Assembly: GCA_964020155.1 (NCBI GenBank)
Contig: OZ026553.1
Span: 2,737,479-2,801,478 of the forward strand
DNA length: 64,000 nt
Reading direction: 5' to 3'
Origin: Chondrilla cf. caribensis
Taxonomy: Eukaryota; Porifera; Demospongiae; Chondrillida; Chondrillidae
This document shows, piece after piece, positions 10,863 through 23,272 of this stretch (its first letter is position 1; each line of letters begins with the position of its first letter). The position numbers were made by a program, and so were the translations under genes. A model generated the notes under the pieces. The model was not told where the DNA came from and made no database searches. It saw only the letters and a program-made list of their open reading frames with translations.

Positions 10863-12207
10863 CATCTTGCCACAAATGACCAATGAATACTATTCAACCC
10901 TCTATGAATAGATACTGCAATATGTACATATTACATATGTAGACAACAGAACTAACAAGGTTGAAATGGTACAGTTCTTATCAAAACTGATTATGTCAAC
11001 AGCAGGGACTTTCTCAAGGTTACTATAGTTAGCAGGAAGTTCCTCACAAAGACATGTATGCTAAACATGGTTGGGATACTGATATCACAAACACTTCCCA
11101 GTGCCAGTTTTGGCAAAGATTACAGGTGTACAGTCACAAGTTAAAAATTGGTGGGTTGTTATGGAGATTGGGATATGAGGTGTTGTCCCACAAGATTGAC
11201 GGGTAATTCATCACCGGGAATGTCGTAATGATGATGTTGACCAAATTAGTCAACACCGTTGTTAAGTACTCAAACATCCATAGTAACTGGAAACATTCCA
11301 ACAAAACAAAGTGTGCATTCGGATGAATAGAAACAGTATCAAAACAAATCCACCAGATACCATACAGCAACCTTAATAGTCGAGAATAACACATAGATGC
11401 AAAATAGCACATATGGATACACAAATGTCTGATCAATTTAAATGTCTCATGACAAAAATTGGAGTGGATATGTTACAAAACACAGTTGATTCATTCAGCT
11501 TTACCAGGCAGTAAAACTCAACCATAACTGAGTACAAGTGCAGTGGAACCTCTCTATTAAGGACACTTGGAACTTTAAGTTCAGTCCTTATTACAGAGGA
11601 TTCCTCAATTTTGGGATCATTCAATACACTTCAGTACTAGATTGGGATGCAGAATGGTGTCCTTATTATAGAGGTTTCCACATTTCAGAGGTTTGTAACA
11701 GAGATGCCCCAATGTAATAGTGTACTGATAACCATGGGCAATTATGGGAAGCCTTTGGTGCACTATCAAACACAATCATTTGGAAGCATACATACAGTAT
11801 ACATGTAGCATTACTGAAGGAAACCAAGGACACTGTGGGACTGGAAGCTTCACTAAAGGCTGAATCTGTACCACTTGTAGAGATTGACCACTCCCAAGAC
11901 AAGCAAGCCACATACACTCGGCCCAAGAGTGACTAATCAGTCTGGCCTGCAGATCAACCCACTACCTGCCAAATATAGCAATCAACTGACACCAATCATT
12001 GTAGGCAGGATGGGATAAACAGCTAGATTCGATTAATGTATGTATTGTATGCTGTGATAATAAAAGTAACATGACATCGGCTGAATAAATTGAAGTACTG
12101 TATATGCCAGTGTATTTGTACGACAAGAACAAATACATGCAAAACTTCATGTAGGCACATAATAAAAATGAATAACGCATTGTCAAGTTAATACTCTTCC
12201 CACGCAC
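10863..12207. other. Non-coding intron sequence of SBF duplicate
   Basis: Matches intron 28 of the parent gene (28,393-29,733). It contains a family 1 pogo-like MITE at about 11,541-11,716. ORFs here are shared with the parent intron and show no coding conservation. Confidence 0.6.
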
Positions 12208-12868
12208 CATACTCAAATCACTCACAGTGTTAGAGGTCTCGTCATAAAGTGGATTGAAGAAAACTGGTAAGTTTCTGTCCACTGTTGAAATATAATCCCA
12301 GAAAGAGGAAACCTTCTCAACATCACCATGAGAAGGGTCTTGATCATGTTTGTATTCGCACCATCCTTGATCCACTCGCTCTTTTTCACTGTTCAAGCAA
12401 AATGTGTGAAATCTTGAGGATGAGTAGTGATATGCTACGGTCTTCAGAAAATTGTCATTGAATGCAAACAATGTAGGAAACTGAGCAAGAATCTAAAGAG
12501 AATGTTATGGAATATAATCACAACAGTACATACACACTGTATGTGAAGTCTCATGTAGCTAGACCCAACCATGAGAGGTCTGTGGCAACCATTTTGAAAC
12601 TGAGGTCTGGCACTGTGAGACTACTGTAGGTATGCACTGCAAAGTACATACATATGTACACCAGAGGCATGTATATATATGTGTACTGTACATATGTATG
12701 TATTTACTAGTTCATAGTACATAAATATATGTATCCTGGTTGAAGGTAACATCAAAGGAACTGACCTATGTACATTTCTCATGTACTAGCTCAGAACAGA
12801 TCAATTTGATGTACTTTTTGACAAAACCTGATTACTTTTGATACAATTCTAGTTGCCAGGATACATAA

Positions 12869-12924
12869 TAGATAAATCCCTCCCTGGGTTGGTACATGTA
12901 CCAACCCAGGGAGGGATTTATCTA
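12869..12924. repeat. Perfect 56-bp palindrome (28-bp arms, no spacer)
   Basis: The left arm TAGATAAATCCCTCCCTGGG... is followed at once by its exact reverse complement; the centre GTACATGTAC is at 12,896/12,897. In the parent segment the same outer arms (about 30,505-30,590) surround a second, different inner hairpin. Confidence 0.95.
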
Positions 12925-13118
12925 CTACGTAGCAGGAGGTTAAGACAGTTGAGTACACAAATGAACTTTAGGATCAAATTGCTAACTAGACACTTTTTGG
13001 CCTCATATTTACTACGAAAGGACAACAGTATCATAACCTACATCAATTAAGGCAATAAACAGGATGTAGTTTGTGAAAGTATGTAAACAGCATGTACCCA
13101 AACCTTTTGAATATGCAT

Positions 13119-13298
13119 GTACAGTGAATACTTGTTAATCCACTGCAATTCGTTTTCAAAAACTATGGTAGATTAACGAGTTTGACGGATTAACAGGATA
13201 TTCAATGGTACTTGTACATTATATTGGTACTGGGAAAATTGTGGCGGAATAAAAGGTTTGGTGGATAAAGCAGTGGCAGATTATTGAGAATTCACAGT
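13119..13298. mobile_element. Pogo-like MITE, family 2
   Basis: About 180 bp with ends TACAGTGAATACTTGTTAAT and a matching inverted right end (ATTATTGAGAATTCACAGTA). The paralogous copy is at 30,803-30,982 and a related one at 34,330-34,519. Confidence 0.65.
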
Positions 13299-15769
13299 AG
13301 TTGTATTGAGTACAAATGGAGTATATCTTTACATGCTGTGTGATGGGTGAATGTAGTGAAGCCACTTCTGTGGCATGCATGGATCATCAGAGAAATCATG
13401 ATTAATAATATTGGTCTCAATATGTACGTACATGTGTATGTATCCTAAACACATGTATTGCTATTGCATATAAGTGTGGAAACAGTTTTGAAGCTGGGGC
13501 AGCTGATGCATCCATATGTCACATTTTGTTAAATAGTGAAGATATCTTAGTGGGATAACCTGTGTATGCAATTGTGAATGCTTGTAATATTGCTATTAAA
13601 CTTGAAAGAGAAGCTATTGTTATATCCTGTTGTTCAATTCTGAAAACAATTTTCACTATATAAAAGCAGAAATAAGATGTGAGAGGTAATGATATCTGGA
13701 TTATATTTGGATTTTCACTGATTTTTAGGTCAGATTAAGGAATTGATAATGTTCCAAAGTTATTATTTTAACAAATAAAAAAAGAGATGAAACCCATGAC
13801 AAACGTCTGTCAGGTAAAGCTACACGCTGTTTATCCTTTCCACAATAATAATAATAGCATAATAATAGTATAATAGCCATAGTAATAATTTTAAATGCGT
13901 TACCCAATGGAAATGGATATAAATACTGTACATTCTTATATATCCCATAATTTAATAACATGATACAATTCTCCATCATCACATACCTGGTGTGAACAAT
14001 CGAGGAACTGCAAGAAAATAGGACTCAACTCATGTTTGAATGCAGAGGCTAATGTTTGGTTGTTTCGTTTCATGAATGGATGGCCAAAAGCCATCCAATC
14101 TTTCTCAATCAAGGAGCGAAATCCTTCAATAGTTTGGTAATAGGGATCAAGTATCAGCTGAGCCAGGGATACAACCTACAGTGGAGTAGAGCAAAGTTCA
14201 TGAAAAAGATGAAACATAAAGTCATCCCCACTGCTAGCAAAATACTGTATGTGCGTAATAAGTTGTCTAATTCTTAATGTAATCAAATTGTACACATCAT
14301 AATTCCTTTGTGCCCATGGCTCAGCCAGAATAGCACCTGTTGACATCGTAAACATTGAAAAAAGAATGAGAAAAGCTTGGAAACATTACAATGGTCAGAG
14401 TATTATACATACAGCATAAAATTAATAGTGGTATAATAAGGTTGTTTCTATGGCAACAGATGCTATCCATTATCTAAGACATTCAGTAATACTGATACTA
14501 GATCTGTAATTGCCAAGCATATGTACATAGGGCATACATGAGACAGAATTGCCTACAGTACATCAGAGAAGTATGTAGTTTGACATAAATGAATGAAAGT
14601 CATATGAACCAACTATGTACATTGCATACACGTTCATTACGCAGGCATGTGACACACACAACACTTAACAATTGTATAATGTATCTTATGCGAATGGTAA
14701 TATACAATAGGTGACCTGAGCAGTGATATCCATGCCTTTCTCAAGAGCTACAAGTGCAGATGATCCCTGAATGTTGATGAGGTCTGCAACAGCTACTGAT
14801 AACTGCAGCAGGGTTGAGAGGTGATTGAGCCACTGGCTATCTTCTACGTCTGACAAAAAAGAAGAGTATTGCTGCTGCTTTTGAGACTTTGGCCAACAGG
14901 CTCTCGTCAGTTTCTTAAAACTCTTCATTATGGACTGAATCTCTGGAACCTGAGTGTGTTGGTACAAGTGTATAAAGAATGAATAAATTAACGGGATTGT
15001 AGCAGACAGGTGATGTTGTAAGTGACTCCGGTAATTAAGTACAAACACATAATTGTTGTTATGCAGGAATTACGTATTTCCATACATATATACTGTAATA
15101 TTATTATGCACACACTTATATACAATACATATATTATGTATAAATACCTCCACTGGAACAAAAACACATCCTGCATACAATTCCTTTGGAATGTTCTAAA
15201 AGAGAAAGACATTTTTTCAAAAATAATCAATAATATTATCATGGTTACAGTTATAGTTACTAATTACAGTAAGTGTATGACGTACATTGAGGTACAAACA
15301 TATGTAGGTACAAATATACTAAGTACATGACTAGCTTGTCCTATGGGGTGGCATTATTATTACTGCATTCTTCTCTGTTGCTGATGTTGTAGGTGACTGT
15401 GAATTGGTCTGATTAGTTGATGGAGAGGGCTTGTGCAAATAATTACTTGATTGCAAGTGTTGTGTACAGGTTTTGTGAACAACAGACATTTTCCCTTTGA
15501 TCTACCTAAAAGCCATGACACAAGCTAAGTTGCCGTACATGATATGAGTGAGCCAGAAACATGAAAACATATAAATGACAGGTTTGGGAAACCTTTCAGT
15601 TTTGGAGTGCAATATAAACCACATCAAACTGACAGATATGCCCAAACATGGATACACTGAATGAAGAATAAGAAACCCTTGTATTGTCATACACAATACG
15701 TACGTTTTTGGGCAAACAACTGGGAAGTAACACGTTGACAATGAACACTTATTAACACTTTCAAACAAA

Positions 15770-15901
15770 TTTCTATAATTCATCGTTCGTCTTCAGCTAC
15801 TTTTATAGGCTTATAGTACTTCCATAGATACTCTATACTACAGAGTATCTATGGTACTTCCTTTTTGAGCATCAATAAGCGGCCATGAAGTGGTGACGTC
15901 A
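15770..15901 (-). promoter_or_regulatory. Captured CUB promoter upstream of SBF duplicate
   Basis: Minus-strand TATAAAA (15,807-15,801) and TGACGTCA (15,894-15,901) correspond to the CUB promoter elements. They drive leftward, towards SBF exons 24-28. The predicted start near 15,775 is about 30 nt before the fusion point at 15,746/15,747. An imperfect palindrome (13-bp arms CCATAGATACTCT, 15,822-15,854) lies between TATA and CRE. Confidence 0.5.
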
Positions 15902-16238
15902 ACATATTAGTCTAGTTTGCTAGAAAGTCCCTAAGAGGCGCCGAGGGGCGGAAAAGGGAAGGGACGGTCTAGCCCATGCGAGTAGCGATACTGTAATACC
16001 AAATGGCAGATTACATCATACAAATATGATAAAAATAATGATCATGCACTGATATAACTGCTCGAAAATCAAGGTGTGTTTAGGGAAAGCAATGATAACG
16101 GGAATAATATTATGGAAATCAATAAAAATTTAATGATAGTACAGAGTACTGGTGATTACTATACTTGTAGTTCAAAACTGTGTCATAATTCAATTTTGCA
16201 ATTAATTCCAAAGTCGGCAGTCCATAATCTTATACAAA

Positions 16239-16417
16239 TACAGTGGAACCTCTCTATAAAGGACACTTTGGGATCTTAATTCTAGTCCTTATGACAGAGG
16301 TTTCCTCAATTCAGAGGTCACTTAATACACTACAGGACTTGACTGGGACACAGAATGGTGTCCTTATTACAGAGGTTTCCACATTTCAGAGATTTGTAAT
16401 ACAGAGGTTCCACTGTA
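16239..16417. mobile_element. Pogo-like MITE, family 1 (unit U copy A)
   Basis: Same insertion as 1,941-2,119, carried along by the duplication. The left end is TACAGTGGAACCTCTCTAT and the right end is slightly decayed. Confidence 0.7.
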
Positions 16418-19287
16418 TTACTACTTTCCTTACTGTGTTAATTTTCCAAATCTGAAAACAGCTAGCTTATATTGGGTTAAATGTCCTTTTGTAACTTGTA
16501 ATTGTGTAACAAGATACACACATACCTAACACACTAGTGTAAAACTGAGCTTGACACATAGGACACATGGATACACTGATTATCCGATATATGTGATTTC
16601 AAGCAAGTACTCCAAAGCATACCATACATGTACGGTAGACCTGACAATTAAGACCGCCTATAAGACTATAATATGTATAATGCACTTACATTGATGTCAA
16701 TTGTGGTACTTTCATTGCATGGTGCACGTATCAGTAATGGTCTTTATTCTGATGTTGAAATAACGTATAGAATAAATTAAGATAAGCTAGGAGTTTGATG
16801 ATAGAACATGCATATGAGTGGACACTATAATATGATGTACTGCTTTATACCCATATTATATTTGCAGGCTTATGAAATACGTAAACGCATATGCTTGACA
16901 AGTAATCCATTCATTCAATAATCATCATTTCTGTCCTTATCTACATTTCTACTCACTTTTGTGCTTTATTCCATTGGACGAAATATAGCATGTACATATT
17001 GCAATCTCAATCCGACATGTATACACTGGAATCACCATATGCTAGTCAAAGACAATAAGTAGGCAGGTGATTGCATGTCTGAATTATGCCAGAGGCGGCT
17101 CTTTGACAGATATGACAATCATCTGTGTATACAGGTATAGGCATGAATGACACAACATGTGCTCACACAGGATGTTATACAATAAGCAGCTGTAATGATT
17201 CTCGCTCATCACATGAATATGATTGCTGAGCAACATAGAATAATCTCGTATTCATGGCATCTATTTGAACACGTGACAATCACCAGAAATGTATAGTAAC
17301 CAGCACAGGCTTTAGCTCTATACTATAATGCTTACCTTGCATACTCGCAGGACTTACATAATACATGCGTACATATGTACATGTGCAGCACTGTTAATAC
17401 AGAATACCTATGGGGCTATGTGACTATACAGTAAATATATATTGCATAATATAGAGAGTTACTGTATATAATTTCACCAATCTGGTTATAAGGAACACCT
17501 GTACAATCTGATATATTGTTAATATTAATATGATATTCAATGCACACTTCAGTGCTATGATGTGCATTAATTTTTATACAATAGCTCAAAATGGAGTTAT
17601 GAATACTACTAGCTCAAAACTACTAGTATAGTTACTTAGCTTGATTGTAACCTTTATCAAGGTCTTTTTGCTTCCTTGTACATGACATCACACTAAATGT
17701 ACAATTTCATGATAGACGTACTGTTGATGTATATTATGTATTTTATAGAGTGTAGAATCAGTTATCTGAACAATCCAGTTATTGGGACACCCTTACAATC
17801 CATCTCATCCCCAAGGGACAAGTGATGTCCTATACTGTAGCCTTATAGACAAAACACTACCATTCTCCAATTCTCACCAACATTAGGTACATAGCCACTT
17901 AGACGTCCACTTCAAAATATTCCTACGATCATAGAGAGCATCTGATCTGTACCAGTATATATGATACATAATATACATTCCATCATGTTGGATCTATTAT
18001 CATGTACATTCTGTATATATGTCTACTTGCTAACTGATTTGGGCCACAGATAATGCTATATATGTACTAAGTACTGTAATGATAGAGTATCTATAGAATT
18101 AGACCAAACCAATAACATAAACAGCTAATGCATACGTACATTGTGAATATCTGTTATCAATAATTTACTCGTTTGGCATATACATTTGTTTCAATTTTAA
18201 AATTGTGTACTGTATTATTAGTATGACCATTCATAATCAATTTGCCATTACAGTAATGTTGTGGGAGGCTTGGTATGAAGTGCATATGAGGGATGCGGGT
18301 TATCAGTTTTCACCAAATATGGGTATGTGTATATCATAATACTGCACAACGTGATACCCATTGAGATGTATGTATAAACTTGAAACGTTTACATGCCTAT
18401 GCATATATAGGTACATACATAATATCTATGTAACAGGATGTCACGACTCTCAAATATCAGTCTGTACAGATGATACAGCTAGTTTCACATGCACAACAAG
18501 GGCTTTATGTAGTATAGTATGTCATTAAAAGACCTCTGGAATAGATGTCCAGGATTAAAAGGGAAACTACTATAATACTCATAAGGACAAAAATGCAACC
18601 CAAAGATGTCCTTAATAGTGAGGTTCCACTATACAGGGAAGTGTCCAATAAAACATGAATGTGTAGGTGTGCATAGCCCATTTGACACCTGCTGTGTCTA
18701 CAGGATATAGACTCACAGAGTGCCTTTGATGGGCTCCAGATCTGCATGGGATGTATATTCACCCACAATAGTTGCATTATTAATTAACATCACGTTCAAC
18801 ACCGATTGTCAGTGTGTGTCATATATCAACGGAAACATGTACTTTAATTTGTAATTGGAGATGTGTCAGGAAAGACTCCTTACACTCTATTGTTAGGTGC
18901 ATAATATGAATTTTGTTGTGCTTGTCAGTGGCTCATAGTATAATTTATAATAGAAAATTTGCAAAAATGCTGGAATACCATTATTAATTAACTTTGTGAT
19001 GAATTTATAATAGTTATTGTTTAAATTTACTTCCATAATGTAGATTGTTTGAATTAAGCACTATTTTCAATATTGAACAGTCCCATATTAAATGTACACA
19101 TACATGTACGTATAAGAATAATAATATAATTATATGTACAATTATAAGAATCTAATATTACTATTATTACACATTAAAATTAAATTAATTTTCAAATCAG
19201 AGTCATGTAGGTACTGGTCATGGGCTGTATAGATCTATAATCTATAAGGTATTACTAGTGTGATTTGCATTGATTATGTGCACAAGG

Positions 19288-19306
19288 TGTGTATGTGTGT
19301 GTGTAT

Positions 19307-19343
<37 letters not shown>

Positions 19344-19378
19344 GTGTGTGTGTGTTGTGTGTGTGTGTTGTGTGTGTG

Positions 19379-19425
<47 letters not shown>

Positions 19426-19436
19426 TGTGTGTGTTG
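19288..19436. repeat. (GT)n microsatellite
   Basis: About 150 nt of GT repeats broken by TTG and TAT units. Long frames here are repeat artefacts. Confidence 0.95.
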
Positions 19437-19478
19437 ATACTGTAGAGGCTTATAGTTGCATAGATGATAATACTAATT

Positions 19479-19939
19479 AATTCTTGAGCAAGACACAACT
19501 AATAATTCATCAACTGCAGGACGTTTCGACCTGGGGGTCTTTGTCAACTGCGTACAAGGTAAGGGGTGAGGTGAGAGGTGGCTATTTATAACATCGGGGT
19601 GATAGCAAAGTGTTGTGATATGATGGGATAAGTTACAAAATTTGGAGATAAACAACTATAGGGAGTGGATTAGTTTACAATAATATTATGGTGATGATGT
19701 AGTGACAGGTGATGTCCTGCTGTGACCTAATGTGTGCTTGGGTGTGTTACAGTTAATAAGTAAAGTTACGTACAGTGTAGACAGGGAGGTGAATTAAAAG
19801 AACAAAGGAAGGATGGAGGGTGCAGGTGATGTCAAGTTTGATCCAATATTTAATCCTTACCCTGTACGCAGTTGACAAGCCTCCTGGGTCAAAACGTCCT
19901 GCATTTGATAAAGTATTAGTTGTGTCTTGCTCAAGAATT
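19479..19939. mobile_element. Foldback element with ~85-bp inverted ends
   Basis: The left arm (19,479-19,564, starting AATTCTTGAGCAAGACACAA) is the near-perfect reverse complement of the right arm (19,856-19,939). About 290 bp of non-coding DNA separates them. No transposase is encoded, and a GT microsatellite abuts the left side. Confidence 0.75.
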
Positions 19940-20260
19940 TCGTATTAGTATTGTGTGTGTGTTGTATGTGCTCACAATGCTTTATTATTATATGGGCATG
20001 TTCAGATACGTATGCACTTACATGCATCAGATCATGTACGTATGTACGTAAAGTACGTACATACATGACTATGAGTAATAAAGTTATAGGACACTACACG
20101 CATGATCATGCATGAGATGTATGCATTTCCACTGCAGCTATGATTGTAGCTATCTTACTATAATTTACGGGGAAACCGTACAGTTTACGATATGTACTAC
20201 CGCGATAACCGGTTACGCAAAAACGCAAAATAACGCGATAATACGCAAATGCTAAATATA

Positions 20261-20439
20261 TACAGTGGAACCTCTCTATAAAGGACACTTCGGGATCATA
20301 ATTTTAGTCCTTATTACAGAGGTTTCCTCAATTTAGAGGTTATTTTATACACTTCAGTACTACAATGGGACACAGAATGGTGTCCTTAATATAGAGGTTT
20401 CCACATTTCAGAGGTTTGTAATAGAGAGGTTCCACTGTA
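20261..20439. mobile_element. Pogo-like MITE, family 1 (best preserved copy)
   Basis: 179 bp with perfect 19-bp inverted ends TACAGTGGAACCTCTCTAT, including the TA. This is the reference copy for the other family 1 insertions. Confidence 0.85.
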
Positions 20440-21661
20440 ATGGAATAGTAAGAGTGTATGTACAATAAAAAAGTAATATAATATAAGATATAATAAAAAC
20501 ACTCAAAAAGGGTTAAATAAGAGGGTACTGTTCTTTAATATGACCGAGGAAATTTGAAAGGCAGGATCATGGAATCTTCCAAACTTTTTCCTCCACATAA
20601 ATTCTGGTAGGTATGTGGTAAATAGCTGGCTATTCATGACTCGCGAAGCTCTCTTATTATAACCTTATTAGTGATAGCATGGATCCGCCATACATACAAT
20701 TAAAGGAAAATGGTATGAACAATCCAAATAATACAATACAAAATAAATTTGAATGAATTGTGCATATACACAGGAGTGAAACACTATTGAAGCATTGTTG
20801 TATATTTCCCATTCCCAATTCACCATTCATGAAGAGGGCTTTAATTCAACAATGACTCAATGGTGTGGGTTTAATTTAATACTCAACGAGAAAACAGTAT
20901 TTTCCTCCTGTGCTAGTACTTCCTATATTCAGCTCCATACAATGAATTATCTTTAAAATAATAGCAAAATTTAATAATAATGGTAATAATAAATCAGTCA
21001 TAGGAAGCTTCAATATTACACCTATGCATAATAATGATATAATATTTCTGTGCCACTCTATTAATAAGAACTTTGAAGGGTACACCAAATCTGTACTTCT
21101 TATCAGAGGTACTGTTTGACAACGTGTACATGTGCTATATAGGGACCGAGGCTGGCATGATGTACTCTCTAACCAAACGTATGCACTAACTAGGGTATTT
21201 ACTATAATGCCATATGCAACTTAAGCTTGCTATATGCACTGTGATTGAGTCAATGACATATGTATGTATCCAAAATTATATCGCTCGTATGGATGCAGTT
21301 TGAAACCTGGCCTGTTTTAATAATAATTTGATATATTCAATTACTTATTCACATATGTGTTGCATTATTAATTTATTAATTGCACTGTTCTACAAATCAA
21401 AGAATGTCTACAAATTTCGTCTACAGAAGTATTTTGATAAATGTATAGCAGTCTCATTAGAGATAAAATATTGGATAAAATGTAAAATGGATAAAAGGAA
21501 TACAGTGTTGCAGTCATATGTACATTACTTGTTAAAAAGGGATCTGTACTGAAAGTACAAAACATCCATGCCTGCATGGTATTGTCATTAAATGAAATAT
21601 AAATAACTATGAGAAGTATATTAGCTATAATGTATATGTTGCAATTGAGGCATCAATCATA
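20440..21661. other. AT-rich intergenic DNA 3' of CUB copy D
   Basis: Very AT-rich. Short ORFs (for example 20,876-21,088 and 21,328-21,552) have no recognisable product and no splice context. I see nothing functional except the probable 3' UTR of the CUB gene next to 21,662. Confidence 0.5.
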
Positions 21662-22687
21662 TCACCTTAGGATAGCGACATCAGCAGAGAAACCAGTGCC
21701 AGCACCAGCCAAGCCTGAAGTCACAAATTTGATCGTAATCTTCTCTCCTAGCAGTCGTATTGCATTATTATTAGCTTGCAACTGATCCCTCGTGCAGATC
21801 TTCACGATATTTCCATGTGAGTTGTGCAGGGACACGTAATCTTGACAGTTTGATTGCTCAGGCATATCGAATCTACTGAAGTGGATGGTAACTAGACTTC
21901 GAGTTGGATTCTTGATTTGCCACACTATTTCCTTGTTTGCAGGGTGTTGCTCTTCACTGAAGACGTCTGAGGTGTGGACTCTAATTCTGGTTAATTTTGA
22001 GCTATTGTAAGTAACAACCAATGGAAATTGCTGGAAGTGAAGAGGTCTTTCATCTCTTATTGTTGCTGTAATAGTCTCATCTTCACATGGAGGGGGGATT
22101 GTCGGGAATATGTTTGGTAATGAAAGAAAACGTTTACTCTGGTGCCTGACATCCCTAAGATTGGAGAAGACAAAAATCAGTAAATATTATACAAGAATTC
22201 ATACTAGTAGTCATTGAACGATATTTATCATAATTAAATATCATGTGTACCTTTTGGGGTTAGTCATAATATCAGTGTCGTTAGTTTCTTCGTTTTCTGC
22301 ATTCACAATATCCTTGTATTTTTCAACCAACCACCTTGGAGGTGGGGAGCAACTTCTCCTTTTCAACACTGCTGGGGTTCGATTGAACATCCTGACAGAG
22401 TTGCAAATCCTACGTTAAGAAAAAAAAACACTTTACGCACGATCTTAGTGATATACGACTCATGCACGTAGGAATTCATGTTGGAATATGCACACTTACT
22501 CTTTGCCTTTGAAGAATCCTTTCTCTTCATCGAAGTAATAGTAATACTGGACATTGTTTGAAGCGGCAGTAGGAGCTCGCCTAAACTGCGCTGCGATGGG
22601 TAAGCAACGGCCAGTTCTGATACTCGTGAGCACGGACAACCAAAGAACGAAAATATACATTGGCGAAAATCGAGGTAGCAATTCCAT
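21662..22687 (-). CDS. Secreted CUB-domain protein, copy D (complete)
   Basis: Three exons, 22,500-22,687, 22,251-22,409 and 21,662-22,154, join in phase to 840 nt (279 aa). All junctions have GT-AG. Residues 1-25 form a signal peptide (core YIFVLWLSVL). A cysteine- and basic-rich middle part (KRRSCSPPPRWLVEKYKDI) may be a propeptide. The C-terminal ~110 residues read as a CUB domain: TIHFSRFDMPEQSNCQDYV, then ICTRDQL, then ITIKFVTSGLAGAGTGFSA, matching the pattern f-x2-F-x6-C-x-DY, a mid Cys and a closing GF. CUB domains mediate extracellular protein interactions, so the product is probably secreted. No enzymatic domain is fused to it. The gene family is not identified; a paralogue (copy C) starts the window. 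Confidence 0.85.
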
Positions 22688-22714
22688 TTTGGAAACAGAT
22701 GTATAGTTCTCTGC

Positions 22715-23262
22715 ACTCGACTATTAACACTTTCAAACAAATTTCTATAATTCATCGTTCGCTTTAGTTGCTTTTATAGGTTTAGTCATAGATACTCGAC
22801 CTTATAAGGTCGAGTATCTATGGTTTAGTACTTCCTATTTCCACTTGAATAAGCGCCCTTATGCAGTGACGTCAACAAGGAATACCTAGTGGGGAAATTA
22901 TATTACGCATAATGAATGGCACAACATGTGTTTACTCAGGATGTTATGCAATAAGCAGCTGCATGTAATGATTCTTGCTCATCATGATTGCTGAGCAACA
23001 ATAATCTCGTATTAAAAGCATCTATTCGAACACGTGACAATTACCAGAAATGTATAGTAACCAGTACAGGCTTTAGCTCTATACTATAATGCTTACCTTG
23101 CATACTCACAGCACTTACATAGTACATGCATTCCATCATGTTGTATCTACTAACCTATTATCATGTACATTCTGTATGTCTACTTGCTAACCGATTTGGG
23201 CCACAAATAATGCTATAATTTACATGTCCTGTAATGATAGAGTATCTATCATAGAGTGCGAT
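22715..23262. repeat. Shortened unit U beside CUB copy D
   Basis: Contains blocks matching 15,753-15,910, about 17,140-17,360 and about 17,970-18,100, with the intervening DNA deleted. At the right end a hairpin (ATAGAGTGC, loop GATA, inverted arm) near 23,250-23,272 marks the loss of homology. Confidence 0.7.
22745..22874 (-). promoter_or_regulatory. Core promoter of CUB gene copy D
   Basis: Minus-strand TATAAAA (22,778-22,772) is followed upstream by a perfect 36-bp palindrome (22,787-22,822) and TGACGTCA (22,867-22,874). The palindrome increases the TATA-to-CRE spacing compared with copy C, which has none. Confidence 0.55.
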
Positions 23263-23272
23263 AGCACTCTAT

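Larger units (their letters stand above)
12208..15501 (-). pseudogene. Partial SBF/MTMR5-13 duplicate, exons 24-28
   Basis: Exons, in transcription order: 15,331-15,501, 15,148-15,195, 14,716-14,949, 13,987-14,175 and 12,208-12,492. The last four have exactly the lengths and phases of parent exons 25-28 and are open, so the pseudophosphatase core is preserved (SSALVALEKGMDITAQ). In exon 24 the reading frame meets TAG at 15,333-15,331, where the parent reads AGC TAC, and the parent donor GTATGT is GTATAT here. All upstream DENN/GRAM exons and exons 29-37 are missing. Its 5' side is fused to a copy of the CUB promoter pointing into it, so it may be transcribed. Intact exons mean the copy is young, or that it is an assembly haplotig. 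Confidence 0.8.
6750..15746. repeat. Segmental duplication copy A of SBF intron 28 to intron 23
   Basis: Once the retrotransposon (6,923-10,582) is removed, this segment aligns throughout with 27,942-33,466 with scattered substitutions and small indels. The left edge is near the shared TTATTATAGT. The right edge falls exactly at the midpoint of the palindrome at 33,438-33,495. It carries SBF exons 24-28 but neither exon 23 nor exon 29. Confidence 0.9.
15747..19091. repeat. Duplicated CUB 5' flank (unit U, copy A)
   Basis: Aligns with 838-4,782 and lacks the 700-bp segment at 1,168-1,867. It holds a family 1 MITE at 16,239-16,417. No gene is supported; ORFs mirror those in copy C. It ends at the same AGTCCCATATTAA as copy C, followed by unrelated AT-rich DNA to 19,280. 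Confidence 0.85.

Noticed and set aside
15502..15783. 93-aa minus ORF crossing the CUB/SBF fusion
   Set aside because: It reads CUB leader sequence into SBF intron and stops at the exon 24 acceptor; its ATG lies upstream of the predicted transcription start.
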